The notes beneath the pieces are model-generated. The model saw nothing but the letters and a program-made list of their open reading frames with translations. It was not told where the DNA came from and ran no database searches. Shown here piece by piece: positions 1 to 13,944 of a stretch of 64,000 bases of DNA. The first letter of the stretch is position 1, and the number at the start of each line of letters is the position of its first letter. Source of the DNA: Udeniomyces pyricola. Its lineage: Eukaryota; Basidiomycota; Tremellomycetes; Cystofilobasidiales; Mrakiaceae. Location of the stretch: the NCBI GenBank assembly GCA_039545295.1, contig BCIK01000015.1, positions 124,001-188,000 of the forward strand. Reading direction: 5' to 3'. The translations under genes and the position numbers were made by a program.

Positions 1-160
1 GGTGGCATCGCGCGTCGTTGATCATCCCGCAGCACACAACGCCAAGCAAGCAGTCGAGCTAAAGTAGGCAAGCTCCGACGATGGCCCCTCTCTCGGGGCT
101 CTCTCTTTGCTTTCAATCTCACAACCACCCTCGACGAAGATCCCTCGGTCAACGTTGGCA

Positions 161-3100
161 ATGGTCGACCCTTCCCTCTCGACCCACCCTTCTCACACCT
201 TGCTTCATGAACCCTCCCCCAATCTTCCTCTCCGTGGCCGAGCCGACTCTAGCCCACCGCACTCCATTCCCGCTTCGCCAACGCAGACAAGCCGCGAGCA
301 GTCACGCCCAACGTCCCTCCACGACTTCGCTTCTGATCTCAGAGTGCCACGTTATGGAGCCATCGGCAACTCACTTGGAGTCGGGCCCTCAATCAAGAGA
401 CATGGCACCTTTCAGGCCGTTCGCGGTACGTTCCGAACCAACATACGAGCACCCTCGACGAGCCATGTTGGAGAGGTGCACGTCCCGCTTGTTGCTCTCT
501 CATTGTCAGCCCCAATCTCATGAAGACGGACACTCACGCGTCACTCGATTGTGTCCTGGTCCTTCAGCTCCATCTGGTCCGTCAGCTTCGACATCCCGGT
601 CGTTGGGAGGCGCGAGTCGAGGTATCGCTCCACCGCATCGCGCGTCCTCTACGGCTCTCCTAACGGGCGAACATCGAGAAAGCTGGCGATACGTCGCTTC
701 CTCGCCTCAAGCCGCAAGTCAATCCATGTCGTCCTCATATGCAGCTCAGCCCCGGCTCAGGATACCTTCCACCTCGACTGCTGCAACGTTGATCGGTTCG
801 GGTCCATCTCGTCCTTCTTCAGCGCACCCGCTCCCCCAGGCGAGATCAGTCTCTACTAACACGCCAGCCACCGTCCCGACCAAGCGATTCTCGTTTGCCC
901 CCTCGAAACCGACCGCTGAAGAGGTTGAAGAACAGGAGAGAAGAGGGATGGGTGCCTGGGGAGTGTTTGCTGATCTGCAGGACGGGGCACAGAACCCTAT
1001 GTATCGACCCGTGGTCGGAGCCGACGAAAGGGCCGCAGCGGAAACCAGCGATTTCTCTATAGCCACGAGCCTTGGTACCGTCATCCGACAACGAGTCGGA
1101 CAAAGCGTCACTCCTTCCTCACACTCTGGTGCAAGCAGCTTCCGGAGAAGTGCTGCGTGGGACGTCGAGGCGGGTCATGGCTCTAGAAACTCCATGGACG
1201 ACGATGATGGAGCCCAGTTCCCTCGTTATTCTCACCACCTTCAACCGACAGTTCTTGTCGCATCTCCCCCATCCATGTATACACCTCTCCGAAGATCGAC
1301 CTCCCCACCTCGATCCGCACCGCCTTCAGTACCAACCTTCCCTTCACCTACACAGTCAACTATCCATAGCCAACGCCCACCAGGGCACTCATTCGACACC
1401 CGAACCAGCCCATTCTTGTCTGATCAGCTCTCACGACCCGATTCTCTGATGGAGCAAGACAACGAAGATGAGGACTTAGATCAACTTGATAGGCGAGACG
1501 GAGATCGTACTAGCTTTCCATCATCTGAACCTTCGACCCCTCGGCCTTCATCTCACGGTAATCCTGCATCATATCTCGATCCTGGCTTCCGATCGACCTC
1601 TTCGTCCGCTTATCCAACGGCCTTCCCCATCACATCTCCGACCAGCCATGGTCAATCTTCACCTGTACCCAATGTAACGCATCAGCCTAGACTCCATTCA
1701 CTTCCTGCAACCGCCCCGGTCGCTCGGCATCCGTGGTTTGATGCGATCCGCAAGAAGTCGATGCTCGGACTCTCGAGGCAACAGCTCGATGTCCTCAAAT
1801 GTGCGACAGCATATACCCTTGCCAGTCTCTTCACGTTCAACAGCCGGCTTAATAGTCTTCTCCCGAGTCCCTCGAGTGCCCAGTACGTCTCCTCTCGGCT
1901 TCGCTACTTTTGCAGGGAAACTTCTAGACTGAACCCCCTCCTCCCTCTTCCTTTCCTCCTCATGCCTTTACCTTCTGTATGTATCGTTAATTTTCTTCAC
2001 TTACGCAGCATGGTTGCGACGATTGCAGTTTATTACAATCCTGCCAAGTCGGTTGGTGCTATGATCGAGGCCGACATGTTGTACGTATCAGTGTGTTCTG
2101 ACGGTCGAATCGTCGATGGGGTCTACTGAGCTGCTGCTGATGATGGCTTGACGTGTCCCTTGGCTTTGTTGCTGTAGTTGTCTCCTTATTTCGCTCTTCT
2201 CGTCTGTTGTCTCACTTCTGGCTGTAGCTACCCTCAAAATTGCCGATGCCGCAGGGTCCGAGGCGGGCGATTTCGCAGCCTTGTTCTTCTGGATGGGTGG
2301 AGCATGTGCTATCCTCGCGTGGCTGAAGAATTGGGTCGGAAACCAGACATTCAACGTACGCTCTATAGGACAACGTAGACAGCTTTGGCCTCTCGATGAG
2401 GTCGGTTGAACTGATGATTGATTGGTCTATTGCTCTTGCTTTCCGTCCTCGATGTCATCAGTCGGCAAGCTCCATGGCTTTCATTATCCTTTCCATTGTC
2501 ATCGTCAAGGAAGGAGGTCTTCATAAACTGCTCGAAACGATTCTCCTCGTCATCCTTGGAACATCCATCTCGAACCTCGTTTGCTTCACCCTCTGGCCTC
2601 ACTCGGCAACCTCGAAACTCCAAGCAGACATCAACTCGACTCTGTCCTCATTTTCGACGCTCCTTTCACTCCTTTCTCAGACATTCCTTCTCGATGACGC
2701 TTCATCCTCCTCGACTCCGAGCCCAACGCCAAAGGGGCTTGCCGAAGCCGTCAAGGCTCACGAAAAGAGCTTCGTCGCTCTCAAAAAGAATCTCGATGAA
2801 GCCAAAAAAGAGTTTCTCAACCCTAAAATCCAAAAGACGAGCAAGACGTACGATATGGTGGTGGAGAGCTTGACAAGACTTGCTCAGCATTTAACCGGGA
2901 TGCGATCGGGTTTGAGCTTGCAGTTTTCGCTCCTTCTAAGGATCAAAGAAGGCAAGATCGTTGTCGGAGATATCGATAGACAGGGCCCAGATGAAGGACA
3001 CGGCGGCGCAGGTAGCAGGCGACCGAAGGAGCTCTTTAGCCCAAGTCGAGAGGGTATATCGGGAGCAGGAAACGGCTACTTTGACTCGGCCCCTTGCGAG

Positions 3101-6100
3101 CAAGAAGAGGCCGAGGATTCAGACGACGAAGACTCCAAGCTCGCTGATGATGCAAATCTGTTTGCTGAAGTTCGGGCCAACATAGGACCCGAGCTGCGAC
3201 AACTCACAGTACGTCTGTCGGAGGTCATAGGAGGATCCAGCTTACCTGACGGACCTATTGACGATGATGTGTTCTCTTTTGCGCCCAGGCGGCTTGCAAC
3301 AACACGCTTCTCAACCTTCGAGCCACGTTTCACTCATCTGATTCGACCAACCCTCGCGACTTTGACGCGCTTCGGGAGGAGGTCTCGTCCGCCCTTGATG
3401 CGTTTCACTCGGCTTCAACGGGCTCCATCATCCATCTTTATGGAGGGGACGCTGATGATAAAGGAGAGGCAGCTCTAGCAAAAGGACCTAAAGAAAGTGT
3501 CTTTTTGGTGTTTTAGTACGTCACCTCATTGTCACATCTGACGAGCCTCAAGTTGTGACTTGGTTCTGGACTCTAGTGGCTGACGACCATCGTGGCTTAC
3601 ATCTGATCGCATTAGCTTCATCTTCACGTTTGATGAGTTTAGCCGCGAGCTTCTCGTTCTCCTGGATTCTATGAGCGAGATCCTTTCGCAAGAGCTTCTC
3701 GCTGATAGCAGAAGAAGCTTTCTTGGATGGAAACGGGCCTGGAGATGGCTGACCAGACGAGGTCGATCGTCACAAGCTGGGAGTCACAAGGCGGGTAATC
3801 CCACCGGCGAAAGACGGACACTTCGCAAGAGGATGTGTGCGTCTTGCCTGGCCCCTCTCCACTCCCAAACGTGATATGTATCTCAAAACGGATGTTGGCT
3901 GATGTCACTCTCCTCTTCTTCAGCCAAAATTATCCCCATCGACCCGTCCGAGTTCAAGCCACGCTTCCCTCAGAAACGAGCCGACCAACCTAACACCGCC
4001 ACTAACCCGGACTCACACACGCTCGACTTCCGCGGACGCGTTCTTCACCTCTTGTGGGAGTTTGGCTCGAGGATCCGCAAGCCAGACATCAAGTACGCGT
4101 TCAAGGTCGGAATGGCGACGGCCTTGCTTGCTACGCCAGCCTTCACCGAGACGTGGAGACAAACGTTCTAGTCAGTATAACCCACATCTGGATGCCGATG
4201 TCACCAAAGAGACAGTATGACGAGGCAAAGATTAACATTGTCTATCTTTGGGGTTTCTCGTTCGTCCCGACGATATCGTTGTCACTGATGCCGCCTTGCA
4301 GCGAATACCGTGGCGAATGGGCATTGATTTCGTTCTTTGCGACGATGGCACCGACAGTGTGGGTCCTGAAAGTAACGCGAATCGTGTTGCTTGTTGGTTG
4401 TAAATATACTGGCTGATCTTTGGCTGTTACCGATCTTGTTTGACCTGATTGTTACTTTAGCGGGCAGACCAACTTTCTCAGCACCCATCGACTTCTGGGC
4501 ACATTGTCAGTCTTGCCCAATCTCCGCCTCATGACTGGTCTTTGACCATCCGTACTGATCCGAACAAAAACCGATGGTCTTCGCTCTCTCCGTTTTTTTT
4601 TTGTTTTTTTTTTTTCACACGGTAGTTTTGGCGCTTTTTCCGCCGCCACCATCTACAGCTTGTTTCCCGAGAACCCCATTGCCCTCCCCGTCTTTGGCTT
4701 CTTCTTCTCCCTCCCTTGTTTTTGGTATATCGTCACCCAACCGACCCTAGCTGCCTCTGGTCGATTTGTTCTTCTGACGTACAATCTGACTGCTCTCTTC
4801 TCGTAAGGGTCCTCACTCTGAATCCACGGAACCGCGCTTGAGATTCGAACGTCTGCTAATCCAAGACAAGCGCGACTTCACTTTGAAAGGTACAACGACC
4901 GTGCCAGAGACACGCCTGTCTGGTCCATCGCCTACCATCGATCACTCTCAGTATCCATCGGTGTCATCTACACAGTCATAGTCTCTAGATACTGGTGGCC
5001 ATTTGCTGCCCGAAAGGTAGGGGATGATTTTGTGCTTGGAGAGCTTTGATCGTGTCGTCGTCGAATGGTGGTGTGAGCAAGCGAATCGACTCACTCATTT
5101 TTTTTTTTATTTTTTTTTTTTTTCATCTTTCAATTGACCTGTCATTCTGTCTGTCTGACATGCTGCTTACATCTAGGAACTCCGAAACGGCCTGTCTGAG
5201 TGAGTCTGGTTTTGAATGTCTCCTTCTGTATTAGGGAGCAGTATCGATCTAACATGTGACGACTCATAAATCTCATGCACCGCATTCTCCTTTCACTGTA
5301 GCTTCCTCATCGATCTATCCTATCTTTATACTCGACTAGTTGCCACCTTTGCTCATCCGATCCATGACAACACCAGCAAGTTACCAGCCCAAACTTGCTC
5401 CGCCACTCGAGACGGTCGATTGTCTGTCGCGGATGAGCGGACGGGGCTTCTTCCCTCATCGACCGAGGGTCCCTTTATGGAGCACAGTCCACTTCGATCG
5501 TCTGTGAAGGAGTTCATGGCGATGGAGCTGCACCTCCAGCTGAGCTTGATCGAGCTTAGGAAGTTGCTCGATGCGGCAGGCAAGGAACCGAGACTGAAAG
5601 GACCATTCCCTCAGAGTAAGTGATGGTGACATTTTTCCTTTTTCAGTACACTTTTCTGTTCGAATCCCGATCCATCGGCGGGCCTTGTTGTTTGGATAAA
5701 TTGTCGACTGATCGTGACTTCCTTGTCTACTTTGCTTGCATCTTTCTTGACCTTCCGTTTCTCCGTCAGAGCTTTACAACGCAATCCTCATGTCGAGTCA
5801 GACGATGCTCGACCGGTTTCATTCGATGCGTTGCGTGGTGAACCGGGAAGAATGGGATGATATCGTTCAGAGAGACTACATTCGGCCAGCCAACGTCGAG
5901 CGTCGGGAGCTCGTACGTGAAATGGCCCCAAATCACTTGGCTTTCTTTAACGTCCGATTCAAGTCGACAAGCTCACGATCAATCCCTCATATCTCTCTCT
6001 CCTGGTCACTGGTCATCCCTCTTAGGTCGGAAACGTCCTCCTTTTCTTCTCGACCCTGTCCTCATCGTTCAAACTTAAGACGCCGCTCCCGCCCTATCTT

Positions 6101-6819
6101 CCGCCCGCGGAGAAGGCTCGGTTGAGACTTCTCGACAAGGTCGAAAGTCTCGCGGTCGTCCGTCGAGGTCAAGATGGCGGGGCTAGACATCTCCTCTTCT
6201 TCAGTTGTGAGTTTTTTGGCTTCTATTTCTCCTGAGTTTTAGAGAGACAAATGAATAAATGGGGATCGGATTGCGTTCCTTTGGCTTCAGCCAGGGTTTC
6301 AAACTAAGCTAATCACGACCTCCTTTTTGCGTTTTGTTTGGTTTGTTTTTCATTCTCGATGGCTTGCTCGGTCGGTCGGTCGAATCCTGCAGACGTCCTT
6401 GCCATGGCTGGTATCATCAAAGAGCTAGAGTACATTGGAGGTGTTTTACAAGGTAAATCAGCATTACCGTGGTTCTCTCTCTTCCTTTTTTCTATTCTCC
6501 AGTCTCTCTCTTTCATTTGTTGGTGTGTGTGTGGGGGGAGGGTGGGGGGAGGGGGGGAGGGGGGGAGGGGTTAGATCACCGTTTACATCTGCCTTGGAAC
6601 TCGCCTGACCGGTCAGTCCGCTCATTCGTACAACAAAATGCTTACCCAATTTTCTCATCTCATTTCCACTCCCGATGAAACCTCTGATACGGTCTCTCTC
6701 CCTATCTCTCCTCTCTCTTTGCTCTGTCTCAACCACGTTCCCGCGAGCAAGACGCATTCGGTGTCATTGGTGGCCTCGACGACTTTGATTCCCTCTTCCC
6801 AACCATCAACGACGCGTGA
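161..6819 (+). CDS. FUSC / ArAE_2-type membrane transporter (Brefeldin A-sensitivity-like)
   Basis: Predicted multi-pass membrane protein of 1510 residues in 18 exons: 161-425, 526-1882, 2009-2080, 2178-2355, 2462-3208, 3289-3515, 3616-3836, 3924-4170, 4302-4358, 4461-4505, 4626-4802, 4866-5016, 5177-5199, 5302-5615, 5770-5912, 6026-6206, 6393-6452, 6752-6819. All junctions keep frame. After about 450 Ser/Pro-rich residues comes the N-terminal six-helix module (AVYYNPAKSVGAMIEADM, then hydrophobic CLLISLFSSVVSLLAVATL, FAALFFWMGGACAILAW and LETILLVILGTSISNLVCF). A cytoplasmic acidic stretch follows, then a second membrane half (YEYRGEWALISFFATMAP, AFSAATIYSLFPENPIALPV) and a DUF2421-like tail (RDTPVWSIAYHRSLSV, VSRYWWPFAARKELR). 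This double-module layout is known from fungal FUSC/ArAE proteins, proposed exporters. The substrate is unknown. The start is uncertain: ATG at 81 opens a different frame that needs no first intron; 161 was preferred because its peptide looks less random. Confidence 0.85.
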
Positions 6820-7575
6820 AACGTGAGATGAACGAGTCTCCGGGAAGCACCATTAACGAGGAGGAGGAGGGGAAAGGGTGGACGACTCATATATGATTGA
6901 ATCGTCTCATGACTCGAGTGTTACGTATCGTATCATATATCGTATCGTATCGTATCGTATCGTGCGGGAAGGTTTAGGCGAGGAATGGATCTACTTGAGT
7001 GAACTGAAAGGAGAGAAGAAGAAGAAAAAAAAAAGCAGAAGAGAGGTGCATTTCCCATCCAGTTTTTATATAAAGCAGAAGGGGGGAGGGGGGGGGGGGG
7101 GGGAGGGGAAGGGGGATGCAAGAGACCAATGAAACCCGAGACGAAAACAAAAAGAAAAGAAGGAAAAAATGAAGGAGAGAAAGCAGTAAGCGAGAGGGAA
7201 GAAAGAACGGGAGAAAAGGGGGGGGGGGGGAGGGGGAGATGCAAGGACGATGGATGAGCGATAACGAAGGGAAATACAAGCAAGCGGGAGAGAAAGAGAG
7301 GCCAGGGAGAAGAAGGAGGACGGAGTGAGAAGGGATTGGAAGAGAGGGAAGGGGGGGGGGGAAAGGAAATGCAAAAGAAAATCGAAAGAGGGCGAGATAA
7401 GTCGGATAGGTCCAACGAGAACATAGAAACAAAGAAGATAGCGATGAGATAAGATACGAGATTGAGCATGCATGACAGAACACAAAGAACATAACGAGCT
7501 CGACAAAGCAAGAAAAGCGACTATATAGGACGACGGCAGAGGATGAGCAAGAATCGACATGGCGTTTCCGGCGCT
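6820..7575. other. Convergent intergenic region, purine-rich low complexity
   Basis: Lies between the 3' ends of the FUSC-type gene and the PPR gene. Almost the whole + strand from about 6990 to 7500 is G/A-rich with several poly-G runs of 9 or more (for example around 7086-7102, 7219-7230 and 7350-7361). Long open frames on the minus strand here are Pro/Ser/Phe/Leu artefacts of this composition. No gene is supported. Confidence 0.7.
6924..6963. repeat. CGTAT pentanucleotide tandem repeat
   Basis: About seven near-perfect CGTAT units with one interruption, directly downstream of the FUSC-type gene stop. Read directly from the sequence; no function inferred. Confidence 0.85.
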
Positions 7576-10500
7576 CTAGGCACTGCTGCTGCTGCTGTTG
7601 TTGTTAAGGGGACTAGCTTCGGCCGTAGCAGTGGGCGCGTCCTTTTTGTTCTCACTCTCGTCATACTCGCCAAGAATCGAGCGGATTCTCGAGGTCACCG
7701 AAAGTGGGTCTGAATTTCATTGAACGACCCATCAAGATAAAGCAAAAAAAAATAAATCAAGTCAGTATATGTATCATACAGATACAAGCAGAATAGAATG
7801 AGTTTGGAAAGGGGGCCATGCAATAACTTAAGATAAAATAAAAACGTACACATTCGGGCTTCCATTCGATCCGCCAAATCAAACGCTCGCTGGCGCTCGT
7901 GGACTCTAAGTTCGGCTCGCATCATCTGAGGTATGATGAAGAGGTAGAGGGAAAACCGAGACGGAAGGTTGAAGGATGTGACGCAGACCAAGAAGAGGTC
8001 AGAATGAATGGCAGACGAGAGGGGGAAGATTGAAGAGGGGGGGGGGGGAAGCGAAAGGCAAGAAGGTGGATACGTACGGTCTCATAGGAGGAAGGCTCGC
8101 GGAAAATGAGGTTTCCTCGCGCAGATCCGGCAGGCGGAGCAGAGACACCCATCTACGAAAGAAAAGACAGTGATGTCAAAGAACAAAGACGAACAAAAAT
8201 TCCAACGTTGAGCCACTTTGTTCTCGCAGAATCAAGGAGAAAAGACACCCCAAAACGTAGAGCAAGCAGGAGGAGGACGAGGACCCCCCCCCCTCCCTCC
8301 CCAAAAAAAAAAAAACTCACGGGTGGATCGACCATGGCTTCGAAGATTTCCCTCGCCTTATCCATGTGTCCCTCAGATGCGTACGTCTTGATCAAGACGT
8401 TCTGGATGTATGAGCTCGACGGCGTACCCGATTGACGCTGTTTCTGGATATAAGTGTCGAGGAGATCAAATCGCTTGTGAAGGCCGATGATGCCATAGAT
8501 GGATTCCCAGCAGACAGCATCGGGGTAGAGGGGGATACCAGACGGAGGTGGAGGGTAGTAGGAGGAGATGGAATCAAAGATCTTCAGGGCCGATTCGAGG
8601 TCTGACAAGGATTCCAGTAAATAATCGGATAGCATCAGCAATGGTTGACAAGAGAATGATCTGGAACCCCCCCCCCCCTCCCCCCGGGTCCATATACTAA
8701 TGTCACAACTCACCTTTGTTCACAGCACCGTGACAATTGATCAACGTTGCCCAGTGAACGCCATCGACCTTGACGGCATCCTTGCCGGTAATCCCGTGAC
8801 TGCGGTCCTTAGCGGCATGAGCCCGCATCGTGTCAAAGACGTTATGCATCGCCTGAAGATCGAGGGGCTCGATCGTGCCGTAAGCTTGCATGAGCAAGTT
8901 GTAGGTATGCGAGGAAGGTTCGATGCCATCTTTGCGCATCTCATCGTAGTAGTAGAGAACGCGGGGACGGTCCGGGACGGTCGTGGTAAAGTATTGCATG
9001 ACGATACTAGTGATGAGAAGGGAAGGAGAAGACGAACGTACAGAATGAGCACTCTCGCTCGTATTGAATTGGATGAACAGGGATGGATACCAGGTAAGAA
9101 CAACTCACTTGAACGGCGGGATCTTGGCCTTGTAGTTTGGCTGTCGTCGCATCTCGTCAAACAGTGAGATTGCCTCCTCGGTTCGGCCGACTCGACAGCA
9201 GGCGTTCTGGAAACACCGAAATGTCAAGTAAACAACGGAGAAGTGTTAGCTCAAGTTGTGTGGGAGGCAACTCTGAAACTAGGAGGGAAGGTATGTCAGC
9301 TCCAGACTCACCACCACAGCGGCATAAGAGACCGTCCTCAACGTGATACCTTCGTCCATGGCAGTGTAGAAAAGCGTGAGAGCCTCCTCGGCCTTCCTCG
9401 CCCTTGCTAGAACCGAGATCAACGTGTTGTAGAAGAAGAGATTGATCTTGACGCCGTGAGATCGAGCCTCGAGGTAGAGTTGCCTCGCAATGGCTGCCGC
9501 GTCCGTCGAGTCCTTCGTTCCCGTCACGAGAGCGCCGTATGCATCGGCCGAGGGAGCCCCACCGGCTTGCAACACGTTTTGACGGTGGAAATTGGCCCGC
9601 TCCATGTCGCCGCAGTTGACGAAGCCGATGATGGCAGCCGATTCGATATCGAACCACGTCTGGTCCTCAGCATGAATGGCGAGCTTCTTGGTTTTGACAG
9701 GCACCGGGTGGTAGTAGTTGACGGCATGAGCGAGCTCAAAGACCTCAATCATTCTCTCGCGTTCCATGATTCGACCGAGACCAGCGATAAGCTTGATGAG
9801 AACCCTGACTTCGGCGACAAATCCCTTGGTAAGACCATCCTTGAGCACGTGGTACGAGTCAAGGGGTGAGAGCTTCGGTTGGTTCGTCGCGGGATCCCGG
9901 TGGGCAGGCGAAAAAGAAAAAGCGAGATCCATCACCTGGGTAAGGGATTCGTCAATCTTCAAGGGGGCCTTGTTGAGCTCGGAGTGGAAAGCGAGGGCGT
10001 TGTTCGGAGCGAGAAAGGTGGAGACCGCGTCATCAATGACGGACGGCGGGGCAGAGGTCGTTGGGGTCGTGAGGGCCAGGGCAGCATCGGATGAGACCGA
10101 TCCGGTGGAGGTGACCGAGGGCTCAAAGGTTGGGGCAGCAGGATTCAAGGTTACAGGAGCAGAAGTAGCGGTGGTAGAGGACCGAGAGTCGGGAGCAGAT
10201 TCAGTATCAAACGTAGACGACAAGTGGAGACCGCACGCGCGGAGGACGGTGAGACCGAATGGCCTCAAGATCGTCAAGGCCTCCTCATCCCCGTGGCAGG
10301 CAACGACCGTCTGAGCAGCGGTGATTATGTCGACGTTGAAGACGCGGCCGGCTCGGTCCTGAAGGGTGATGAGGTCTTGCAGCACCGTCGCGCATGCGAC
10401 GACCTTGGGTGGCGGCGAGGCAGAGTTCGAGGCCGTGGCTCGAGCGTTAGCAAGATCGACAATAACAGCAGCTTCTAGGAGGAGGGAAACGGTGTGATCA

Positions 10501-13500
10501 TCAAGTTCCAGGGCGGGGAGGTTTTGCTTGACCTCGAGTTTGGCTTGCTGGTACAGGTGGAACGTCCTGGCGGCGAGGTCCCTTGGGGAAAGATCCGTCG
10601 GGAGACCCAGCGAGCTGGCGACGGCGTACAGGGTGCTGATGAGACGAAGTCGTTCACGAACGTTGAGCGTCAGTGGCGTCGAGCCCTCGGTAGTCAACCA
10701 ATACAGGGCCGAGTCAACAAAGTACGAGTGGAAAGAGACGACCGAGAGAGGATCCTCCGAATTTTCCTGGTTGGCCCGAAGGGAACGAGCGTAAGCGTCA
10801 GGGAGGTCGCCCAGTCGGGACTCCAAGATGAGCAACCTCAGAAGCGAGCCCGCGATCACGGGAGGATAGAGGTACTTGGATTGCTCATGTTCGTCGCATC
10901 GTCGAACAAAGGTGAAGATCTGATCGATGTGTCGGTTGCGAGTGGCAGAAGGTGTCGCCGGGGATTCAGCTGCTTCGAGGTGAAGGTGGATGGCTTCGGC
11001 GAGCTCGACAGGCCGGAAATGATAGCCTCTTGGCGGGTTGGCAGTGAAGCAATCAAACACACGGTCGTAAAGCTCGACGTCCCGTTGTTGAGACGCGTGT
11101 GAGAGCAGAGCAACATACGCCTCGGCTTCAAGTGGGGGAAGAGCAGATGTTGACGAGCTAGTAGTCGAGGAGATGCGATCAAACCATGAGATGGCCGAAG
11201 AGAAATCGTCGAGCGAGAGGAAACCTTTGATGACAGCGGTGAATGTCGAGGACTGGACGAATGGGTTCGAAATCAGACCGTCTGACGCGACAAGATCAAC
11301 CGAGGACGAAGAAGAAGACAAGGTCGAGGGATTCGTGGCGGATGAGGGTAGCCTGGTGAGAGACTCGACGACAGCAATGGCCGAGGCGGGGTCCTTATTG
11401 GCGAAGTGGGCGCCGATGAGGGCGTTCCAGACATGAATTCTTTCGGCATCACTGTGTCGTGGAAACAACAGTGCAACGAAAGGAAATCATTGAGGTGTAA
11501 GTGAATCAGCAATCATCTCGAGTATGAACTGATCCAAAGCTTGACAAAGATGGGGACGCGAACATGCTCCACAGCAAAGAGCCTTGGTTCATCGAGAGAG
11601 AGAAAAGAGAGACTTACGTCGCCTTGCCAGCGAGGCCGCCTTCACTCTCAGTCCGTCTAAACTCCTCAAATACAGCCATAACGTTCTCCATCTCGCGCTC
11701 TTTGCCAAACCCTTCAACGAGGGCTTCAAAGACGGCGTACGTCAAGACCAGTTCCTTTGCCTTGCCCTCCTCGGTCTCGACCTTGCTTTCGAGGTGGGCA
11801 TAGATCCTCGAGGCCTCCTTCATTCTGCCACCAGTCACAGCGCATGCCGCAAGAAGCGACTCGTACACTTCAATGTTGAACGCCTTTGACGCGTGAACGT
11901 GGTGGCTCGTCACGGCAAGGAAGAGTTTGATGGCGTCGCTCAGCTTGGTCTCTTTCCGGATGGCCTCCATGTCGGGTTTGGACGAGAAGCGGAAGATGGC
12001 CGGAGCAGGCAAGAGGTTGGGCGGGGTTCGAGCAGCAAGAGGTCCAGCATTGGTCGCCGGCTGGATGATTGACTTAAGATGATTGTCAAAGGCGATGGCG
12101 TCCTGAACCTCAAGTTCCCGCTCGCAAAGAACTCGTACAATAACGGAAAACGTGTCCAAGTCTGGGGGAACGTCGAGCCGAAGCATTCTGCTGTAAGCTT
12201 CCTGGACGTGTCCAACACTGGCTCCTGGTGGACGCACGATGGCGAGTCCCCAAAGAGCGATGTTGAGCGTCTCGGTCGTTTGAGAAGGAAACATGAGCGC
12301 GTCCCCGTCTTCACCAGTCTGAATCGTGGTCGGCTCGAAAGAGAGGTACTCGCGGACGACAGCCAGGGCGTGGGATGAGTCTCGAGTTGCAACGGCTTGA
12401 TCGACGGCGGCGACTATGAGGGACCGTCGTTTGAGGTCCAGAGGGAGGACGGTCTGAAGTTGAGTCTCACGCTCTGCCTGAGCGTCGAGTGAGAGGACGG
12501 TGGTTGGGATGGGACCGGTCCAAGAGATGAGGGGGTCCGAAAGAGGAGTTCCTGGCGACTGCTGCTCTAGAAGGGACACCTGTTCCTGGAAGGTTGGATC
12601 CTGGTCTGATTCGAGTGGAGGAACAGACGAAGATCGTTGGGGCGGACGAGTTGGGGCGTCTCGGGACAAGTGCTCGTCAAGCGACGGGGTAGGACTAGTC
12701 GACCGGGGCGCTAGGTATGGCGGTTGAGGCGGGGGTGCAAGGGAGGAGGAGAAAATGGGAGTCACATGGACGTTGGCGAACGGATGGTGAGGTTGCTCCG
12801 GGTCGAGCTCGACAGCAGTGGTTTGGGAATACGCCCGTGCGGTCGGCTGGTACAGGATGGATGAGGATGATTTCGGCGAGGAGACAGAAGAGGAGCCGAG
12901 GGCGGAAGGATAGCGGAAGAAGACCAAGGGCGAGCTGCCAGTTGAGCGACCTCTCGGTCGCTTGGTCGATGGATCGTGGCGAACATCCTGGGGTGACTGC
13001 ATCGTACCGTCGCTGGTGCTAGCCTGCTCCGGCATACCTTGCCAATCTTCAACTGACGCCGGCGATGTCAGTCGACTCTCCACCCTCCTAGACGCGACGA
13101 TATATCCACCCTTCGTCCGTCTGATGCTTTCAGTCTCGTTCTTGAGCTCGACAGAGTTGCCTTGATGTATTAACTTCACCTGCTCCACCTTCTCGGCCCT
13201 CTGAACAAATGCCGCCCTTAAGCGGCGCTGAACCTCGGGTAGACGGAGCATCTCCGATCGAACGACTTGAATCGAATCACCCCCCTCAGGGTGGGCATCA
13301 GGAAGACCAGAAGGGAGCTGAAGGGGAGCTGGGGGAGCGCGAAGTTGATGGCGATGGTGGGCGAGGGCGACTTGTAGCTCAGCATCGTCGTCGTCAAGGA
13401 GTGCGGCGGGATCGGCCGAGGCGGCTGGGTTGCTCTGAAGAAGAGCCCGAGCGTGGCCCTGTACGGATGAGGAATGGAACTGGAAGTCAGTACAGGGGCC

Positions 13501-13944
13501 CGGGAAGGTAGCTAGGCGATGATGCTCGAGGCATAGAAGGCGTATGGATATCCGCCGACGAGCCAAAAGAAAAGAAAAAGTGTTCTTTTTCCCTTTCAAT
13601 TGTTCCACGCGTCGCGACCGACTTACCGTGTAGCCGTTGAAAGTCTGGCCACCACCGCTCCGTCCTGCACCGGCACCGGCACCTCCGCCGCTCGTCGGAG
13701 TCCAGTGGAGGCTTGCGACACCTGTGCCAGCACCCTGGCCAGTATGAGTGAGCGCCCCTCCACCAAGCAGGGCGTGGTTAGAGGTGAAGGGACCGCCACC
13801 GCCAATGATAGGATAGACGTTAGCGCCCGACGAGGTGAACGTCACGCTTGGTTGAGCGGCGCCCGACGAGGCCGGATTGAAGACGCGCCCAAAAGACGAA
13901 GTGAGCGTCCGAAGGGAGTGCGGGACTTTGGGAAGGATGAGCAT
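7576..13944 (-). CDS. Very long pentatricopeptide-repeat (PPR) protein, probably mitochondrial
   Basis: Nine minus-strand exons (13627-13944, 11618-13479, 9312-11451, 9109-9206, 8714-9006, 8321-8601, 8078-8152, 7850-7925, 7576-7709) give 1758 residues with all phases consistent. PPR helix pairs are clear in the C-terminal two thirds: IHVWNALIGAHFANKDPASA (about residue 730), FFYNTLISVLARARKAEEAL, YAAVVNACCRVGRTEEAISL, IEPSSHTYNLLMQAYG, VHWATLINCHGAVNKDLESA and SSYIQNVLIKTYASEGHMDK. The first 700 residues are Ser/Pro-rich. The N-terminus (MLILPKVPHSLRTLTSSFGR) is basic and amphipathic, as expected for mitochondrial import. Fungal PPR proteins of this type act in mitochondrial RNA processing or translation; the exact target cannot be read from sequence. 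It ends convergently with the FUSC-type gene and starts divergently from AKR1. Confidence 0.88.

Noticed and set aside
6933..7560. Three overlapping minus-strand open frames of 160-190 codons
   Set aside because: They are translations of one purine-rich tract and consist of Ser/Pro/Phe/Leu runs. They overlap in different frames and have no family motif.
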